The notes: generated by a model from the letters alone, not told the origin. A stretch of DNA of 64,000 nucleotides from Flammeovirga sp. SJP92 (GCF_001583495.1 NZ_LQAQ01000089.1:26910-90909), one strand, 5' to 3'. Shown: positions 1 to 9,551, numbered from the stretch's first letter. Translations and numbers: made by a program.

Positions 1-645
1 AAGCCAATCGGATGGAAAAAAGGATATGTAACAGATGGTTTATATCAAGATTGGGATGACATTTATAACTCTCCTAATTCAAACTTAGGTGGAAATCCAA
101 TTCCAGGTGATATCAAATACATTGATTTTAATGGTGATGGTAGTGTTGATATCAACGATCAGACGGTGTTGAAAGGCTTAGATGTGCCAACACAAACTTA
201 TGGTGTCAACCTTTCATTAAATTATAAAGGGTTTTCAATCTCTGCATTGTTCTATGGTGTAAGTGGCAACTATGCAAATATCTCAGACGATATGATGTGG
301 GGTTTCTCAAAAGGTTTTTATGTATTGGATCAATTCCATGCCAACACTTGGAATGCAGAAAATCCAAACGCCAACCCAACACTTCACTTCCAAAATACAC
401 AGCATAACAACAATTCTACCGAATACAAATGGCAAGATGCGTCGTACTGGCGTTTGAAAAACTTGGAAATGGGTTACAATTTGAGAGGAAAATCAAATGA
501 CTTCTATAGAAACATCTATATCTACGCATCAGGAAACAACCTGTTCACAATCACTGATTTTGATGATAGACTTGATCCTGCCAACTCTAACGCGGCTTAT
601 CCTCTTGTGAGAAGATTTAATCTTGGTTTACGCATTGGTTTATAA
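1..645 (+). CDS. SusC/RagA-type TonB-dependent outer-membrane transporter, C-terminal part only
   Basis: The reading frame is open from base 1, so this is the 3' end of a gene that starts upstream of the window. The visible 214 residues show the usual end of a SusC barrel: a calcium-loop-like segment (DFNGDGSVDINDQ, about residues 42-54), then LNYKGFSISALFYG, then a WRLKNLEMGYNL beta-strand region and a closing strand ending in RIGL. SusC proteins import oligosaccharides through the outer membrane using TonB energy. A SusD gene follows after 9 bp, so the two form a pair and probably one operon. Substrate cannot be read from this fragment. Confidence 0.93.
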   Translation, partial: KPIGWKKGYVTDGLYQDWDDIYNSPNSNLGGNPIPGDIKYIDFNGDGSVDINDQTVLKGLDVPTQTYGVNLSLNYKGFSISALFYGVSGNYANISDDMMWGFSKGFYVLDQFHANTWNAENPNANPTLHFQNTQHNNNSTEYKWQDASYWRLKNLEMGYNLRGKSNDFYRNIYIYASGNNLFTITDFDDRLDPANSNAAYPLVRRFNLGLRIGL

Positions 646-654
646 GAAAAGGAA

Positions 655-2385
655 ATGAAAAGAATTATAATATTTTTATTGGCAATTGGTTTTCTTTCTT
701 GCGAAAGATTTTTAGACCGTTCACCGGATCAAGGTGTGACAGAGTCTGAAGTGTTTACCAATTATGAGTCATACAGAGCATTCAATGATAAACTGTATGC
801 TTACCTCGATGATTACTTTGACTGGCGCCGCCGTTTTGATTCAGGTAGTTTCAGTGATGAAACAGAGAACAATTCAAACTGGACAGCCCAGAATGATATG
901 AATGCCGGAGGTTTTTACTCTAAACCCGGCAATTCAACAAATACTGAAGTAGGTTGGGAGATGAGTTCACATGGAGTAGGTTCACGCTCTCCTGTCATTG
1001 CCAACAGTTTTCAAGCCATCCGTACGGCCAATATCACAATAGAAAGAATTGAAATGCTGGAAGATGCTACTCCTCAGCAGATTGATGAGCTATTGGGGCA
1101 AGCCTATTTTATGAGAGCTTGGCATTATTTTCAAGTGTTGATTCGTTGGGGAGGCATGCCGGAAATGAAGGCTTCTTTTACTCCTGATACCGATTTCAAC
1201 CTTCCAAGAAGAAACTTTGTTGAAAGTGCCCAAGACTGTATTGAAGACTTGGATATGGCTTATGAATTACTGCCCACTCAATGGGAGTTGAATCAGTTGG
1301 GCCGTGTGACAAAAGGCGCTGCATTAGGACTTAAAGGAATGATTCAATTGTATATGGCTTCTCCTTTGATGCAACAAGATGCAGGCGGTGGTGCAGTTTA
1401 TAATACAGAGTTATTGCAACAAGCCATGGTCACACAAGGCGAGCTATTTAAAAATGCTGGCGAATTTGGTATTCAGTTGATGAGTGGCAATAACTATAGA
1501 GATATTTTTTACAGTGAGTTTGAGCCTGCCAATTCAGAGTTTATTTTTTGGAGACATACAGGCATTAGATCTGCACAAGATGTAAGAAATCATTTTATCC
1601 CTCAATCATATGGTGGGGCCAATGCTACAACAGGTCCTACTCAAAATACCGTGGATAGATACGAGATGAGCAACGGTTTGCCAATTGATGATCCTGATTC
1701 AGGTTTTGACAGTAACAACCCTTATGAAAATCGTGACCCAAGATTTTACAACAATATCCTCTATGATGGAGCTCCTTGGGGTAAAAATGGTGATACACAA
1801 TTATACATTGAAACTTATACAGGAGGTAGAGAAGACCAGTTGCCTATCAACCAAAGATCTTTAACGGGCTATTTTGTGAAAAAATACTGGCCAGAGGGCA
1901 ACAACAGGTGGGAAAACAGATATGATATGCACTATATGCCATGGGTGTTTATCCGATATGCTCAGATCTATCTTGATTTTGCAGAAGCAGCCAATGAAGT
2001 ATATGGCCCAACAGCCGTAGCACCAGAAACAGGAATGTCAGCTGTTCAAGCGATTAATATTATTAGAAATAGAGTAGGTATGCCTGATGTTAATGCGAAG
2101 TATACAGCAAGCAAAGATGCATTCAGACAAAGAATACGCAATGAGAGGGCAGTGGAGCTTTGTTTTGAAGGGCATCGCTGGTTTGACTCACGCAGATGGA
2201 AAACAGCGGCGCAGGATTACCGTTCTATCCGAAAAGTAATCATTACCAAAGATGGGGATAATTATTCTTATGAATATCCAGAGATTTTGAATGCGAGAAA
2301 CTTCTCAGAAAGAAATTACTGGTACCCTATTCCATTGGAGGAAGTAAGTAAAAATGAAAATTTCACTCAAAATCCAGGATGGTAA
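655..2385 (+). CDS. SusD/RagB-family nutrient-binding outer-membrane lipoprotein
   Basis: This 576-residue protein starts with a lipoprotein signal (MKRIIIFLLAIGFLSC, lipidation Cys at residue 16). The rest follows the SusD pattern: TPR-like helices with the typical EMLEDATPQQIDELLGQAYFMRAWHYF region near residues 130-160, and a C-terminal NERAVELCFEGHRWFDSRRW motif near 498-517. SusD acts as the lid of the SusC barrel and binds glycan at the cell surface. It lies 9 bp after one SusC gene and 7 bp before the next, inside a tight operon. The family is clear; the glycan bound is unknown. Confidence 0.95.
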   Translation: MKRIIIFLLAIGFLSCERFLDRSPDQGVTESEVFTNYESYRAFNDKLYAYLDDYFDWRRRFDSGSFSDETENNSNWTAQNDMNAGGFYSKPGNSTNTEVGWEMSSHGVGSRSPVIANSFQAIRTANITIERIEMLEDATPQQIDELLGQAYFMRAWHYFQVLIRWGGMPEMKASFTPDTDFNLPRRNFVESAQDCIEDLDMAYELLPTQWELNQLGRVTKGAALGLKGMIQLYMASPLMQQDAGGGAVYNTELLQQAMVTQGELFKNAGEFGIQLMSGNNYRDIFYSEFEPANSEFIFWRHTGIRSAQDVRNHFIPQSYGGANATTGPTQNTVDRYEMSNGLPIDDPDSGFDSNNPYENRDPRFYNNILYDGAPWGKNGDTQLYIETYTGGREDQLPINQRSLTGYFVKKYWPEGNNRWENRYDMHYMPWVFIRYAQIYLDFAEAANEVYGPTAVAPETGMSAVQAINIIRNRVGMPDVNAKYTASKDAFRQRIRNERAVELCFEGHRWFDSRRWKTAAQDYRSIRKVIITKDGDNYSYEYPEILNARNFSERNYWYPIPLEEVSKNENFTQNPGW

Positions 2386-2392
2386 TTAAGTT

Positions 2393-5242
2393 ATGAATTA
2401 TACGAACAAAATATATAAATGGACTTTTGTTTCCCTCTTGTTTTTAATGGGAACCAATATTCATGCACAAGAAGAAGTGCTTTTAAAAGAGCCTCTAAAA
2501 GTGCCATCTGAAGGCACAGCAAGATTTAAAAAAACGTTGAAAGCAAATAGTAATGATGACGTCAAAACCACTTACAGAACGCTTTCTAAGGAGCAGTTTA
2601 TTGGAGTAGCCAATGGCATTCATGGTGATGACCTTTCTACTTCTAATGAGTTGAACCTTTCGAATACACTGCAAGGTAGAATATTGGGTCTGCAAGTAAC
2701 CACAAATGCCAATGTGCCAGGAGGTGGAGGTGCGTCTATCACCGTAAGGGGTAAGGATAGAAATGCAAACAATAGTCCATTGGTTTTAGTGGATGGAATT
2801 GATAGACCTTGGCAGGATTTGAACCCAGAGGAAATTGATAAAATTGTGGTTTTAAGAGATGCAACGTCTAAGATTCTTTATGGATCTAGAGCAGCGAATG
2901 GTGTAATTTTGATTACAACCAAAAGGGGAGAATCAAGTGGTTTGAAAATTAGCGGTGGATTTGAAATAGGTATGAAAACACCGACAAGTAACCCTGAGTT
3001 TTTGAGTGCAGATGAATACGCTCAATATTACAATCAAGCACGCTTAAACGATGGTCTTCCTGCTTTTTACAGTGAACAACAAATAGCGGCTTATAGAAAC
3101 GGTACTGATCCGCTTTTATATCCTAATGTAGATTACAGAAGTTTTGCATTAAAAGAGTCTGCTCAATACCAAAAAGGGTACCTTAACTTCCAAGGAGGAA
3201 CAAAAAAAGCGAAGTTCTTTGCTCACTTAGGGTATACAGGTGATGGAGGATTGGAAGCGTCAGGATTTCAGACTACATACGAGCGTTTCAATATGAGAGC
3301 AAATGTGGATATTGAGTTGTCACATTGGGCTACTTTAAAAACAGATGTAGCGGGTAGAGCAGAGTTCAGAAATAAACCGGCAATGTCTACGGGTGATTTT
3401 TATACTGACTTGGCCTCTACAAGAGCATTGGAGTATCCTATTTTCATTCAAGAAGGAGATTCAAGAGAGAATACGGTATTAGGTGCTAGTCTGCATCACC
3501 CCCAAAATATCTATGGTCAGATGAATTATGGCGGTTATGATATTCAGAACGATAGAAATATCCAAACAAGAATAGGTCTTGACTTTGATTTCAATGATTA
3601 CGTAGAAGGATTATCAGCTGACGTATATGCTTCCATTGATTATAATTCAATGTTCAAATATGGTAAGAATGAAGGGTATAACAGTTATGCTGTAGTGATG
3701 CCAGGGGAGGAAGAAGGATATCAATTACAATTGGTTAATTCTGGATTGAAAGCTGATGATCAGCAAAGAAAAGCATCAAGTGACTATTACAGCAATACTT
3801 TCTACGGTTCTATTAATTATGATAGAGAATTTAACGACAAGCACCATGTGTTGGTAACAGGAGTTGGATACCTTCAAGGTACTTCTGACAGCCAAAGTTT
3901 CCAAGTGCACAAACACTTGCATACAGGTTTGACAGCCAATTATATGTACAATAAGAAGTATGTAATTGAAGGATCTTCTGTACTTGTGGCTTCTAATACA
4001 CTGCAGAACCAAAATCAATCGATGTGGACTTACTCGGGCGGTTTAGGTTGGATTGTTTCCAACGAGACTTTTCTTAAAAACAATGATGTGTTGACTTACT
4101 TAAAATTAAAAGGTTCTGCAGGTGTATTGGCCCACAATAATTCATTAAACTATTACAGCGAAGTACTTCGTTATGGTGAAGATGGAGATGCTAGATTTGG
4201 CCCAACCAACAACAACAGATATCCTGTGTGGAAACCAACACCCTATGGTAATGAAGATTTGGAATACGAAAAATCCATTGAATTTAATCTAGGAACGGAA
4301 CTGGCTTTATTTAATAAAATCTATGTGGAAGCCAACGTTTTCAGAAATGCCCGCAAAGATATGCCTGTTGCGATGGATGATTTTTATCCTGACTATTTAG
4401 GTGGCAATCAAATGATGATGAATTATAATTCAACATTAAGCAACGGATTAGAAGTGATGGTTTCTTATATGAAACAACTTGGTGCTTGGCATGTTGGTTT
4501 CTCCTCTAATTTCATGTATCAGCAAACAAAATGGGACGATGTGCTAGAGTATAATTTCGATGAGAATTACTTAAGTCAAAAAGGAATGCCCATTGGTAAT
4601 GTGTACGGTTACAGAAACAAAGGCTTTTTCCAAAATGCAAATGATATTGCGGGCGCAACAAGACAGACATTTGGAGCCGTTAGACCTGGCGATTTAAGAT
4701 ATACTGATTTGAACAATGATGGAGTCATTGATGAGGATGATAAAACGTACCTTGGCACAACAGATCCTACAATAACTTATGGAATTCAGTTGAATGTGGG
4801 TTACAAGAATTTTAACCTGTTTGTGCATGGTTCAGGCTTGGCAGGGCATTATATCAACAACAATAGTCTTTACTATCAGTTTGATGGATTGATGAACTAC
4901 TCAGAGATTGCAAGAGGCGCATGGACAGAAGCTACTGCAAGTGAAGCAACGTATCCTGCCTTAACTACTGCACAGTCGACTAATAACTTCCAAAATTCTG
5001 ATTTCTGGTTAGAGAAAGGCAATTTCTTTAGAATTAAAAGTGTGGAGCTAAGCTATACTATGCCTGCTAAGGTTGTTCAGAAAATGGCAGGAATTGAATC
5101 CACTTTTACATTGAGAGGAAATAACCTTTATGAGTTCACTACCATTAGCAATAAGAACTTGGACCCTGAACGACCAAACACAGGAATTACGAATTTCCCG
5201 ATTATGAGAAGTGTGACTTTGGGTGCTCATTTCAAATTTTAA
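2393..5242 (+). CDS. SusC/RagA-type TonB-dependent transporter lacking the usual N-terminal carboxypeptidase-regulatory domain
   Basis: The 949-residue protein has a signal peptide ending near NIHAQ (residue 25). A TonB plug domain lies at about 85-180, with the family motifs LQGRILGLQV, ITVRG, LVLVDG and YGSRAANGVILITTKRG, and a long beta-barrel follows. SusC proteins usually carry a carboxypeptidase-D regulatory-like domain of about 80 residues and a TonB box before the plug. Here only about 60 residues separate signal peptide and plug, and I cannot find the GxVxDxxGxPLPGAxV pattern, which also explains the short length. The gene sits between two SusD genes and pairs by position with the one that starts 13 bp downstream. 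Confidence 0.94.
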   Translation: MNYTNKIYKWTFVSLLFLMGTNIHAQEEVLLKEPLKVPSEGTARFKKTLKANSNDDVKTTYRTLSKEQFIGVANGIHGDDLSTSNELNLSNTLQGRILGLQVTTNANVPGGGGASITVRGKDRNANNSPLVLVDGIDRPWQDLNPEEIDKIVVLRDATSKILYGSRAANGVILITTKRGESSGLKISGGFEIGMKTPTSNPEFLSADEYAQYYNQARLNDGLPAFYSEQQIAAYRNGTDPLLYPNVDYRSFALKESAQYQKGYLNFQGGTKKAKFFAHLGYTGDGGLEASGFQTTYERFNMRANVDIELSHWATLKTDVAGRAEFRNKPAMSTGDFYTDLASTRALEYPIFIQEGDSRENTVLGASLHHPQNIYGQMNYGGYDIQNDRNIQTRIGLDFDFNDYVEGLSADVYASIDYNSMFKYGKNEGYNSYAVVMPGEEEGYQLQLVNSGLKADDQQRKASSDYYSNTFYGSINYDREFNDKHHVLVTGVGYLQGTSDSQSFQVHKHLHTGLTANYMYNKKYVIEGSSVLVASNTLQNQNQSMWTYSGGLGWIVSNETFLKNNDVLTYLKLKGSAGVLAHNNSLNYYSEVLRYGEDGDARFGPTNNNRYPVWKPTPYGNEDLEYEKSIEFNLGTELALFNKIYVEANVFRNARKDMPVAMDDFYPDYLGGNQMMMNYNSTLSNGLEVMVSYMKQLGAWHVGFSSNFMYQQTKWDDVLEYNFDENYLSQKGMPIGNVYGYRNKGFFQNANDIAGATRQTFGAVRPGDLRYTDLNNDGVIDEDDKTYLGTTDPTITYGIQLNVGYKNFNLFVHGSGLAGHYINNNSLYYQFDGLMNYSEIARGAWTEATASEATYPALTTAQSTNNFQNSDFWLEKGNFFRIKSVELSYTMPAKVVQKMAGIESTFTLRGNNLYEFTTISNKNLDPERPNTGITNFPIMRSVTLGAHFKF

Positions 5243-5255
5243 ATGATGTAATGAT

Positions 5256-6953
5256 ATGAAAAAAATAAAATACATAGTGCTCAGCTTGATCATTGGATTA
5301 TCAACATCAGCGTGTTCCAACTATCTTGAGCTAGAGAGAGATAATAATAGAACTGAAGACGAAATTTGGTCTCATCCAAGTACAGCAGAGGGCGTATTAC
5401 TTTCTGCTTACCAAGGGTTGCCGTCCGTGTACACCACGTATGGAAACGATATTTTGGATTGTGCTACAGATAATGCAGTGACAAGACAAATTGAATCTTC
5501 TGTAAGAAGAATGGCTGCGGGTGGATGGAACCCTTCAAGTAACCCCATCGGAGATTGGTCCGGTTCATATGAAGTGATTCGAAACATCAATGATTTCCTT
5601 CAAAAAGGCTTTGATGTAGATTACTTTATTTCGGATTCACTTAGAAATGCCAATTATAAAAAACGTTTGTACGGTGAGGCTCACTTCTTAAGAGCCTATT
5701 ACCACTTCAACATCTTAAAAAGGCACGGTGGAAAAGCGATAAATGAAAGAATTTTAGGTATTCCAGTCATCACAAGCAACGTTTCTAACACTACAGTGTT
5801 GCCAAGAAATACTTATGAAGAGGTTGTAGCACAAATCTTGAAAGATACAGAGATTGCGATAGAGAATTTACCTTTGGAATACACAGGTGATGATGTTGAT
5901 TTTGGAGAATCCAATGTGGGTAGAGCTTCGCAAATGGCGGCACAGGCACTTCGTTCAGTAGTGTCACTTTATGCGGCGAGTCCTGCTTTCAATGATAAAA
6001 ATGATGCCCTGACTGAGCAAGAAGCTTGGGGTAGAGCTGTATATGAAAGTCAGAAACTGATAGATCTGATGGGCGGTTTACCAGCTTGGAACAATGATAT
6101 TTATTTTGATGACCGTGTGGGGGAGCCTATCATGCGTAGATACGCCAACAACAATGATTTGGAAAGAAAAAACTTTCCTCCATCACTCAACGGCCAAGGA
6201 TTTACAAACCCTTCCCAAGAGCTGGTGGATGCTTTTCCAATGGCCAATGGTTATCCTATTGATCACCCCAATTCCGGATATGATCCAGACCAGCCTTATG
6301 CAGGAAGAGACGTTCGTTTTTATGCGACAATTATTCACGATGGAACTGCTTATAAAGGCACAACTATTGCTACACATGTAGGTGGTGAAGATCACATTCA
6401 AGTCAACGATTACGCGACCAGAACGGGTTATTACCTCAAGAAATTTGTTAATCCTAATGTAAGCCTTACCCCTGGTACCATCACAATCGGTCGTCATTAC
6501 ATTGCATTATTCAGAAAAGTAGAAGCGTATTTAAATTACGCAGAAGCGGCAAATGAAATAGCAGGTCCTAACACAGTACCTCCATTTGGTAGAATGACAG
6601 CAAAAGAAGCAATTCAGGTGGTACGTCAGAGAGCGCAGATTGATTCAGATGAATACCTCAACACAATAGCTGGCAGAGAGGCTTTCAGAACATTTATTCA
6701 TAATGAAAGAAGAATTGAACTGGCGTTTGAAAACCATCGTTTTTATGATGTCCGTCGTTGGAATTATGACTTGGATAGAATCAATGCACCCGTAAATGGA
6801 ATTGAAATAAATAAAGATCAAAACACACTGACAACTTCCTATCAAAAGATTCATGTTGAAGATAGAACTTACCAAAGCCACATGATTTACGGTCCAATTC
6901 CGTATCGTGAAGTGCTTAAAGGAGAGGCTATTATTCAGAACAAAGGATGGTAA
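5256..6953 (+). CDS. SusD/RagB-family nutrient-binding outer-membrane lipoprotein
   Basis: This is a 565-residue SusD homologue with a lipoprotein signal (MKKIKYIVLSLIIGLSTSAC, Cys 20). It has the diagnostic KRLYGEAHFLRAYYHFNILKRHGG-type segment near 132-155, with further helices to about 270. The C-terminal motif is NERRIELAFENHRFYDVRRWN near 486-506. It is the partner of the SusC just upstream. The next gene begins 11 bp after its stop, so translation may be coupled. It is only loosely similar to the SusD at 655, which suggests that the two pairs take different oligosaccharides or different sizes of one glycan. Confidence 0.95.
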   Translation: MKKIKYIVLSLIIGLSTSACSNYLELERDNNRTEDEIWSHPSTAEGVLLSAYQGLPSVYTTYGNDILDCATDNAVTRQIESSVRRMAAGGWNPSSNPIGDWSGSYEVIRNINDFLQKGFDVDYFISDSLRNANYKKRLYGEAHFLRAYYHFNILKRHGGKAINERILGIPVITSNVSNTTVLPRNTYEEVVAQILKDTEIAIENLPLEYTGDDVDFGESNVGRASQMAAQALRSVVSLYAASPAFNDKNDALTEQEAWGRAVYESQKLIDLMGGLPAWNNDIYFDDRVGEPIMRRYANNNDLERKNFPPSLNGQGFTNPSQELVDAFPMANGYPIDHPNSGYDPDQPYAGRDVRFYATIIHDGTAYKGTTIATHVGGEDHIQVNDYATRTGYYLKKFVNPNVSLTPGTITIGRHYIALFRKVEAYLNYAEAANEIAGPNTVPPFGRMTAKEAIQVVRQRAQIDSDEYLNTIAGREAFRTFIHNERRIELAFENHRFYDVRRWNYDLDRINAPVNGIEINKDQNTLTTSYQKIHVEDRTYQSHMIYGPIPYREVLKGEAIIQNKGW

Positions 6954-6964
6954 ATGAAAGAATT

Positions 6965-7867
6965 ATGAAGAGATTATTTTATACTTTAATGGCAGCGCTA
7001 TTCTTGCTGACAAGTTGCGAAAGTTATAACAACTACCTGACAGATTACGATTACTCTACGGCTTACTTTCCTTACCAGAAACCAGTGAGAACTGTGATCG
7101 CAGGAGAGGGGTTACAATTTAAAATGGGCGTTGTTTTAGGAGGAAAAAGAGAAAACAACAAAACAGAAGTGATCAAGTATGCTATTGATACCGCGCTTTT
7201 AGACGGTACAGCATTTGAACTGCTTCCATCAGAATACTACACCTTAAGCAATGACAACGAAATGTGGATTCAGGAAGGAGAATTCAACGGCTTAATTGAT
7301 GTCGTTTTAGACTCTGCAAGATTTCTTGAAGACCCCAAAAGTTTGATCAGAAACTACGCATTGCCTATCAGAATCATGTCGTCAACTACTGATTCCGTTT
7401 TAACCGGTGATGATTTGAAAGGCATTGAGCCAATGGATTACATGATTCCAGTGATCAAATATATTCATACGTTAGATGCCGTTTGGTATCATCACGGAGT
7501 AGATTCAGCCTTTACAGCAAGCGGAGAATTAGACGAAGTAATTGTGAATAGCCAACAAGACATGGTAAAAAATACAACCTGGAACTTAGCGACAGTTGGA
7601 GCAACTGAAGTAATTACCAATGGACTTTCAGGAATTCGTTTTACTTCACGTTTAAGCTTGAACATGAACTTTGAAAGCGGAGTCATTGACCTTCAAAGTA
7701 CCTCCGATTCAGAAATTCAAGACGTGGAAAATATCTCTTCCCGTTATGTCAAAGAGGATCAAAAAGTGTACTTAAAATATAAATATCAATTAAATGATAG
7801 AACGCACTTTGTCTCAGATACGTTAACCTTCAGAAACAAAGAACTATCATTAGAACTTTGGGACTAA
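6965..7867 (+). CDS. DUF1735-type surface lipoprotein of a Sus-like system
   Basis: I place the start at MKRLFYTLMAALFLLTSC, which gives a clean lipoprotein signal with Cys 18. An upstream in-frame ATG at 6947 would overlap the SusD stop and put charged residues ahead of the signal. The roughly 300-residue mature protein carries the DUF1735 pattern, with YDYSTAYFPYQKPVRT near the N-terminus, then FKMGVVLGG and a LLPSEYYTLSND segment. The C-terminal half is a beta-rich domain with SGIRFTSRLSLNMNF. Proteins of this type commonly follow SusCD pairs and are thought to bind glycan at the cell surface. It is the last gene of the operon, followed by repeats and a terminator. Confidence 0.82.
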   Translation: MKRLFYTLMAALFLLTSCESYNNYLTDYDYSTAYFPYQKPVRTVIAGEGLQFKMGVVLGGKRENNKTEVIKYAIDTALLDGTAFELLPSEYYTLSNDNEMWIQEGEFNGLIDVVLDSARFLEDPKSLIRNYALPIRIMSSTTDSVLTGDDLKGIEPMDYMIPVIKYIHTLDAVWYHHGVDSAFTASGELDEVIVNSQQDMVKNTTWNLATVGATEVITNGLSGIRFTSRLSLNMNFESGVIDLQSTSDSEIQDVENISSRYVKEDQKVYLKYKYQLNDRTHFVSDTLTFRNKELSLELWD

Positions 7868-7872
7868 AAGTG

Positions 7873-7920
7873 AGGTAAGAGGTGAGAGTTAAGAATTAAG
7901 AGGGAAGAATTATGGTTCGT
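7873..7920. repeat. purine-rich intergenic repeat, inverted relative to a copy at 34723-34763
   Basis: This run of A and G with few pyrimidines (GGTAAGAG, GTTAAGAAT, AAGAGGGAAGAA, then ATGGTTCGT) lies just after the PUL operon. The reverse complement of 34723-34763 gives nearly the same 40 bases in the same order. Both copies sit directly behind large carbohydrate-related genes. It is a short dispersed intergenic repeat of unknown role. Confidence 0.7.
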
Positions 7921-7966
7921 AAAGTAGTTTTTCTTTTTATTCAAAAGAAATGGAACAATAATTACG

Positions 7967-8101
7967 TGCACCATGACTGAAGTCATGGGCTAGCGATATT
8001 GACTCCAACAACACTAAAGTGTTGTTTCCGTTGCCAACCTTCAAGACTTTAGTCTTGATTAGGTTGCCCTATCACCTGTCCATAGTTTTAACTATGGTGC
8101 A
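7967..8101. repeat. 135-bp compound element: four perfect hairpins inside an 8-bp terminal inverted repeat
   Basis: Four short perfect hairpins follow one another: 7971-7988 (arms CCATGACT), 8007-8026 (arms AACAACACT), 8041-8058 (arms TCAAGACT, extended by CAACCT at 8035 and AGGTTG at 8061), and 8080-8097 (arms CCATAGTT). Their loops are only 2 bases. The outer ends TGCACCAT (7967-7974) and ATGGTGCA (8094-8101) are reverse complements, so the set behaves as one unit. It contains no open reading frame. It could be a REP-like element, a relic of a small mobile hairpin element, or a structured 3' untranslated region of the operon. Confidence 0.75.
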
Positions 8102-8138
8102 AGAATCTCTCGTTTACTTCCTCCCTAGTGATTATGTC

Positions 8139-8177
8139 AAAAGTGATACTGTTTTTTAAAATGGTGTCACTTTTTTT
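8139..8177 (+). terminator. rho-independent-type terminator of the PUL operon
   Basis: The stem AAAAGTGATAC (8139-8149) pairs with GTGTCACTTTT (8164-8174) with a single G-U pair, and a run of seven T overlaps its 3' side (8171-8177). It is the first convincing terminator after the DUF1735 gene and divides the PUL from the accessory array. Confidence 0.7.
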
Positions 8178-8362
8178 GTGTTTGAAATTGTGGTAGTTAA
8201 TGACTAAAAGCTACAATTTGTATTTCAAAAGATATTATTTAAATTCAAATTTTTAAAGTATTACTACAAGTAGCAAAGCAAATTATGTGCAGAGGAAAAC
8301 AATGATCAAATATCTATTTAATAATTGCATCATCAACAGTCCTAAGTTCAATTTACCAGACT

Positions 8363-8836
8363 ATGAATTATAAAATTTACTTAAAGGATAAAATTTATTT
8401 TGAAGAGCTTGATATAGAATTAAAGTTTAAATCAAAGAAAAATGAAATCTATGAAAAAATTGGAAGACCGGATTTCCTAATAAAAGAATTTGAAGTTTAC
8501 GATAACTTAAATTTTAATCTTGTTTACAATAAAGATGATGAATTAATTCATATTGTATTTTATGATTTCTCCTTACAAATTATTCATATTTTTGATGATA
8601 ACATAAGTGGGTTTGACTCAAAACAGTTATATGGATATATAAAGAAAGAAGATAAGGATGTTGATCGTTTCAGAGAAGATAACCTTATGATTTCAAAAAA
8701 AATGGGAATTACATTTGACTTAACAGATGGAGCTGAATATCCAACCGATTTTTCAGTATATGAAGGAGAAATCTCTTCAATATCTTTTATGATAGATGAA
8801 TGGTTTGATTTTAGAGAGTTTGGTGTGTTATTTTAA
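8363..8836 (+). CDS. hypothetical acidic protein, first gene of the accessory array
   Basis: I do not recognise this 157-residue protein. It has no signal peptide or membrane segment, is rich in Asp, Glu, Ile, Phe and Tyr, and looks like a small alpha/beta cytoplasmic protein (KDDELIHIVFYDFSLQIIHIF near 59-79, then DGAEYPTDFSVYEGEISSI near 121-139). Small, acidic, orphan proteins of this kind are often immunity proteins, but no toxin lies nearby and this is only a guess. A long-hairpin element starts 37 bp after the stop. About 190 bp upstream are AT-rich and show no further feature. Confidence 0.7.
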   Translation: MNYKIYLKDKIYFEELDIELKFKSKKNEIYEKIGRPDFLIKEFEVYDNLNFNLVYNKDDELIHIVFYDFSLQIIHIFDDNISGFDSKQLYGYIKKEDKDVDRFREDNLMISKKMGITFDLTDGAEYPTDFSVYEGEISSISFMIDEWFDFREFGVLF

Positions 8837-8872
8837 GAATAAATCACTAGTCCCTCAACAGAATTATTCCCA

Positions 8873-9049
8873 CTGTTCTTCGTGTCAAGCCGAAAGGCGT
8901 CACTGAGAACTATAGCATAGTTTAAGTCTGTGACTTATAACTTTATAAAACTATCGGGAAATACTTGAAAAAATGTGTGTTGTTATAAGTTACAAACTTA
9001 AACAAAATCAAGTTCGCAGTTACGCCTTTCGGCTTGACACCACGAACAG
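8873..9049. repeat. long-hairpin element, copy A (177 bp)
   Basis: The element runs from CTGTTC to GAACAG. Its outer arms are inverted repeats of about 33 bases (left arm with GTGTCAAGCCGAAAGGCGT, right arm with ACGCCTTTCGGCTTGACAC). A second, inner inverted repeat of about 22 bases follows (left AAGTCTGTGACTTATAAC, right GTTATAAGTTACAAACTT), enclosing a loop of about 40 bases. The whole unit can fold into one interrupted hairpin. Near-identical copies are at 15037, 24150 and 25141. It has no open reading frame and no clear target-site duplication. In this copy the right arm reads GTTACGCC where the others read GTGACGCC. Confidence 0.93.
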
Positions 9050-9116
9050 AGTAGGATCATTTCATAATGGTAGATCTGCATGGAATATAATTGTATGAAT
9101 CAGAGTAAATTTCAAA

Positions 9117-9551
9117 ATGGATAACAACTTTCAAATCTATATAGAGCACTTCATTCCTGAAGAGCAAATTATCATATTCCTAACTCAATCCTTTAAAAAT
9201 AATTCATTAATGCATTTAGAAGCTGTAGGGGAGTATAATAAGGAGACAATTTTTTATCAATTGTGTTACGAAGAAGAAGGATTCAGAACACAATTGCAGT
9301 TAGTGGTCACCAATGAACTGAAAGGAAGAGAAAAGATGATTCCTTTTTTGAAGAGTATAAGTAAAAAATTTCAATCGAAGGTTCTTTTTGATTTAGGTTA
9401 TCCAGATTGGTATTATTATTTGATCAAGAACGAAAGTATATTCTTTGTGTACTTAGAAGATTCAATTGACGATAGTGTAAATTATATTAAAGACAGTCTC
9501 ATTGAAGTAAATGAACAATTATTATTAGAAGACTATTATGATCAATTGTAA
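9117..9551 (+). CDS. hypothetical acidic cytoplasmic protein
   Basis: I do not recognise this 144-residue protein. It has no signal peptide. The N-terminal half is predicted alpha/beta (IYIEHFIPEEQIIIFLTQSF), with an aromatic patch DLGYPDWYYYLIKN near 106-119, and the C-terminus is strongly acidic (NEQLLLEDYYDQL). Size and charge resemble its neighbour at 8363 and fit an immunity-like or other small accessory protein, without proof. It begins 67 bp after long-hairpin copy A. Translation starts at the first ATG; a short alternative start is not apparent. Confidence 0.7.
   Translation: MDNNFQIYIEHFIPEEQIIIFLTQSFKNNSLMHLEAVGEYNKETIFYQLCYEEEGFRTQLQLVVTNELKGREKMIPFLKSISKKFQSKVLFDLGYPDWYYYLIKNESIFFVYLEDSIDDSVNYIKDSLIEVNEQLLLEDYYDQL

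Noticed and set aside
6947..6964. Earlier start for the DUF1735 lipoprotein
   Set aside because: It would add MVNERI before the lipoprotein signal and overlap the SusD stop; the ATG at 6965 gives a normal signal.
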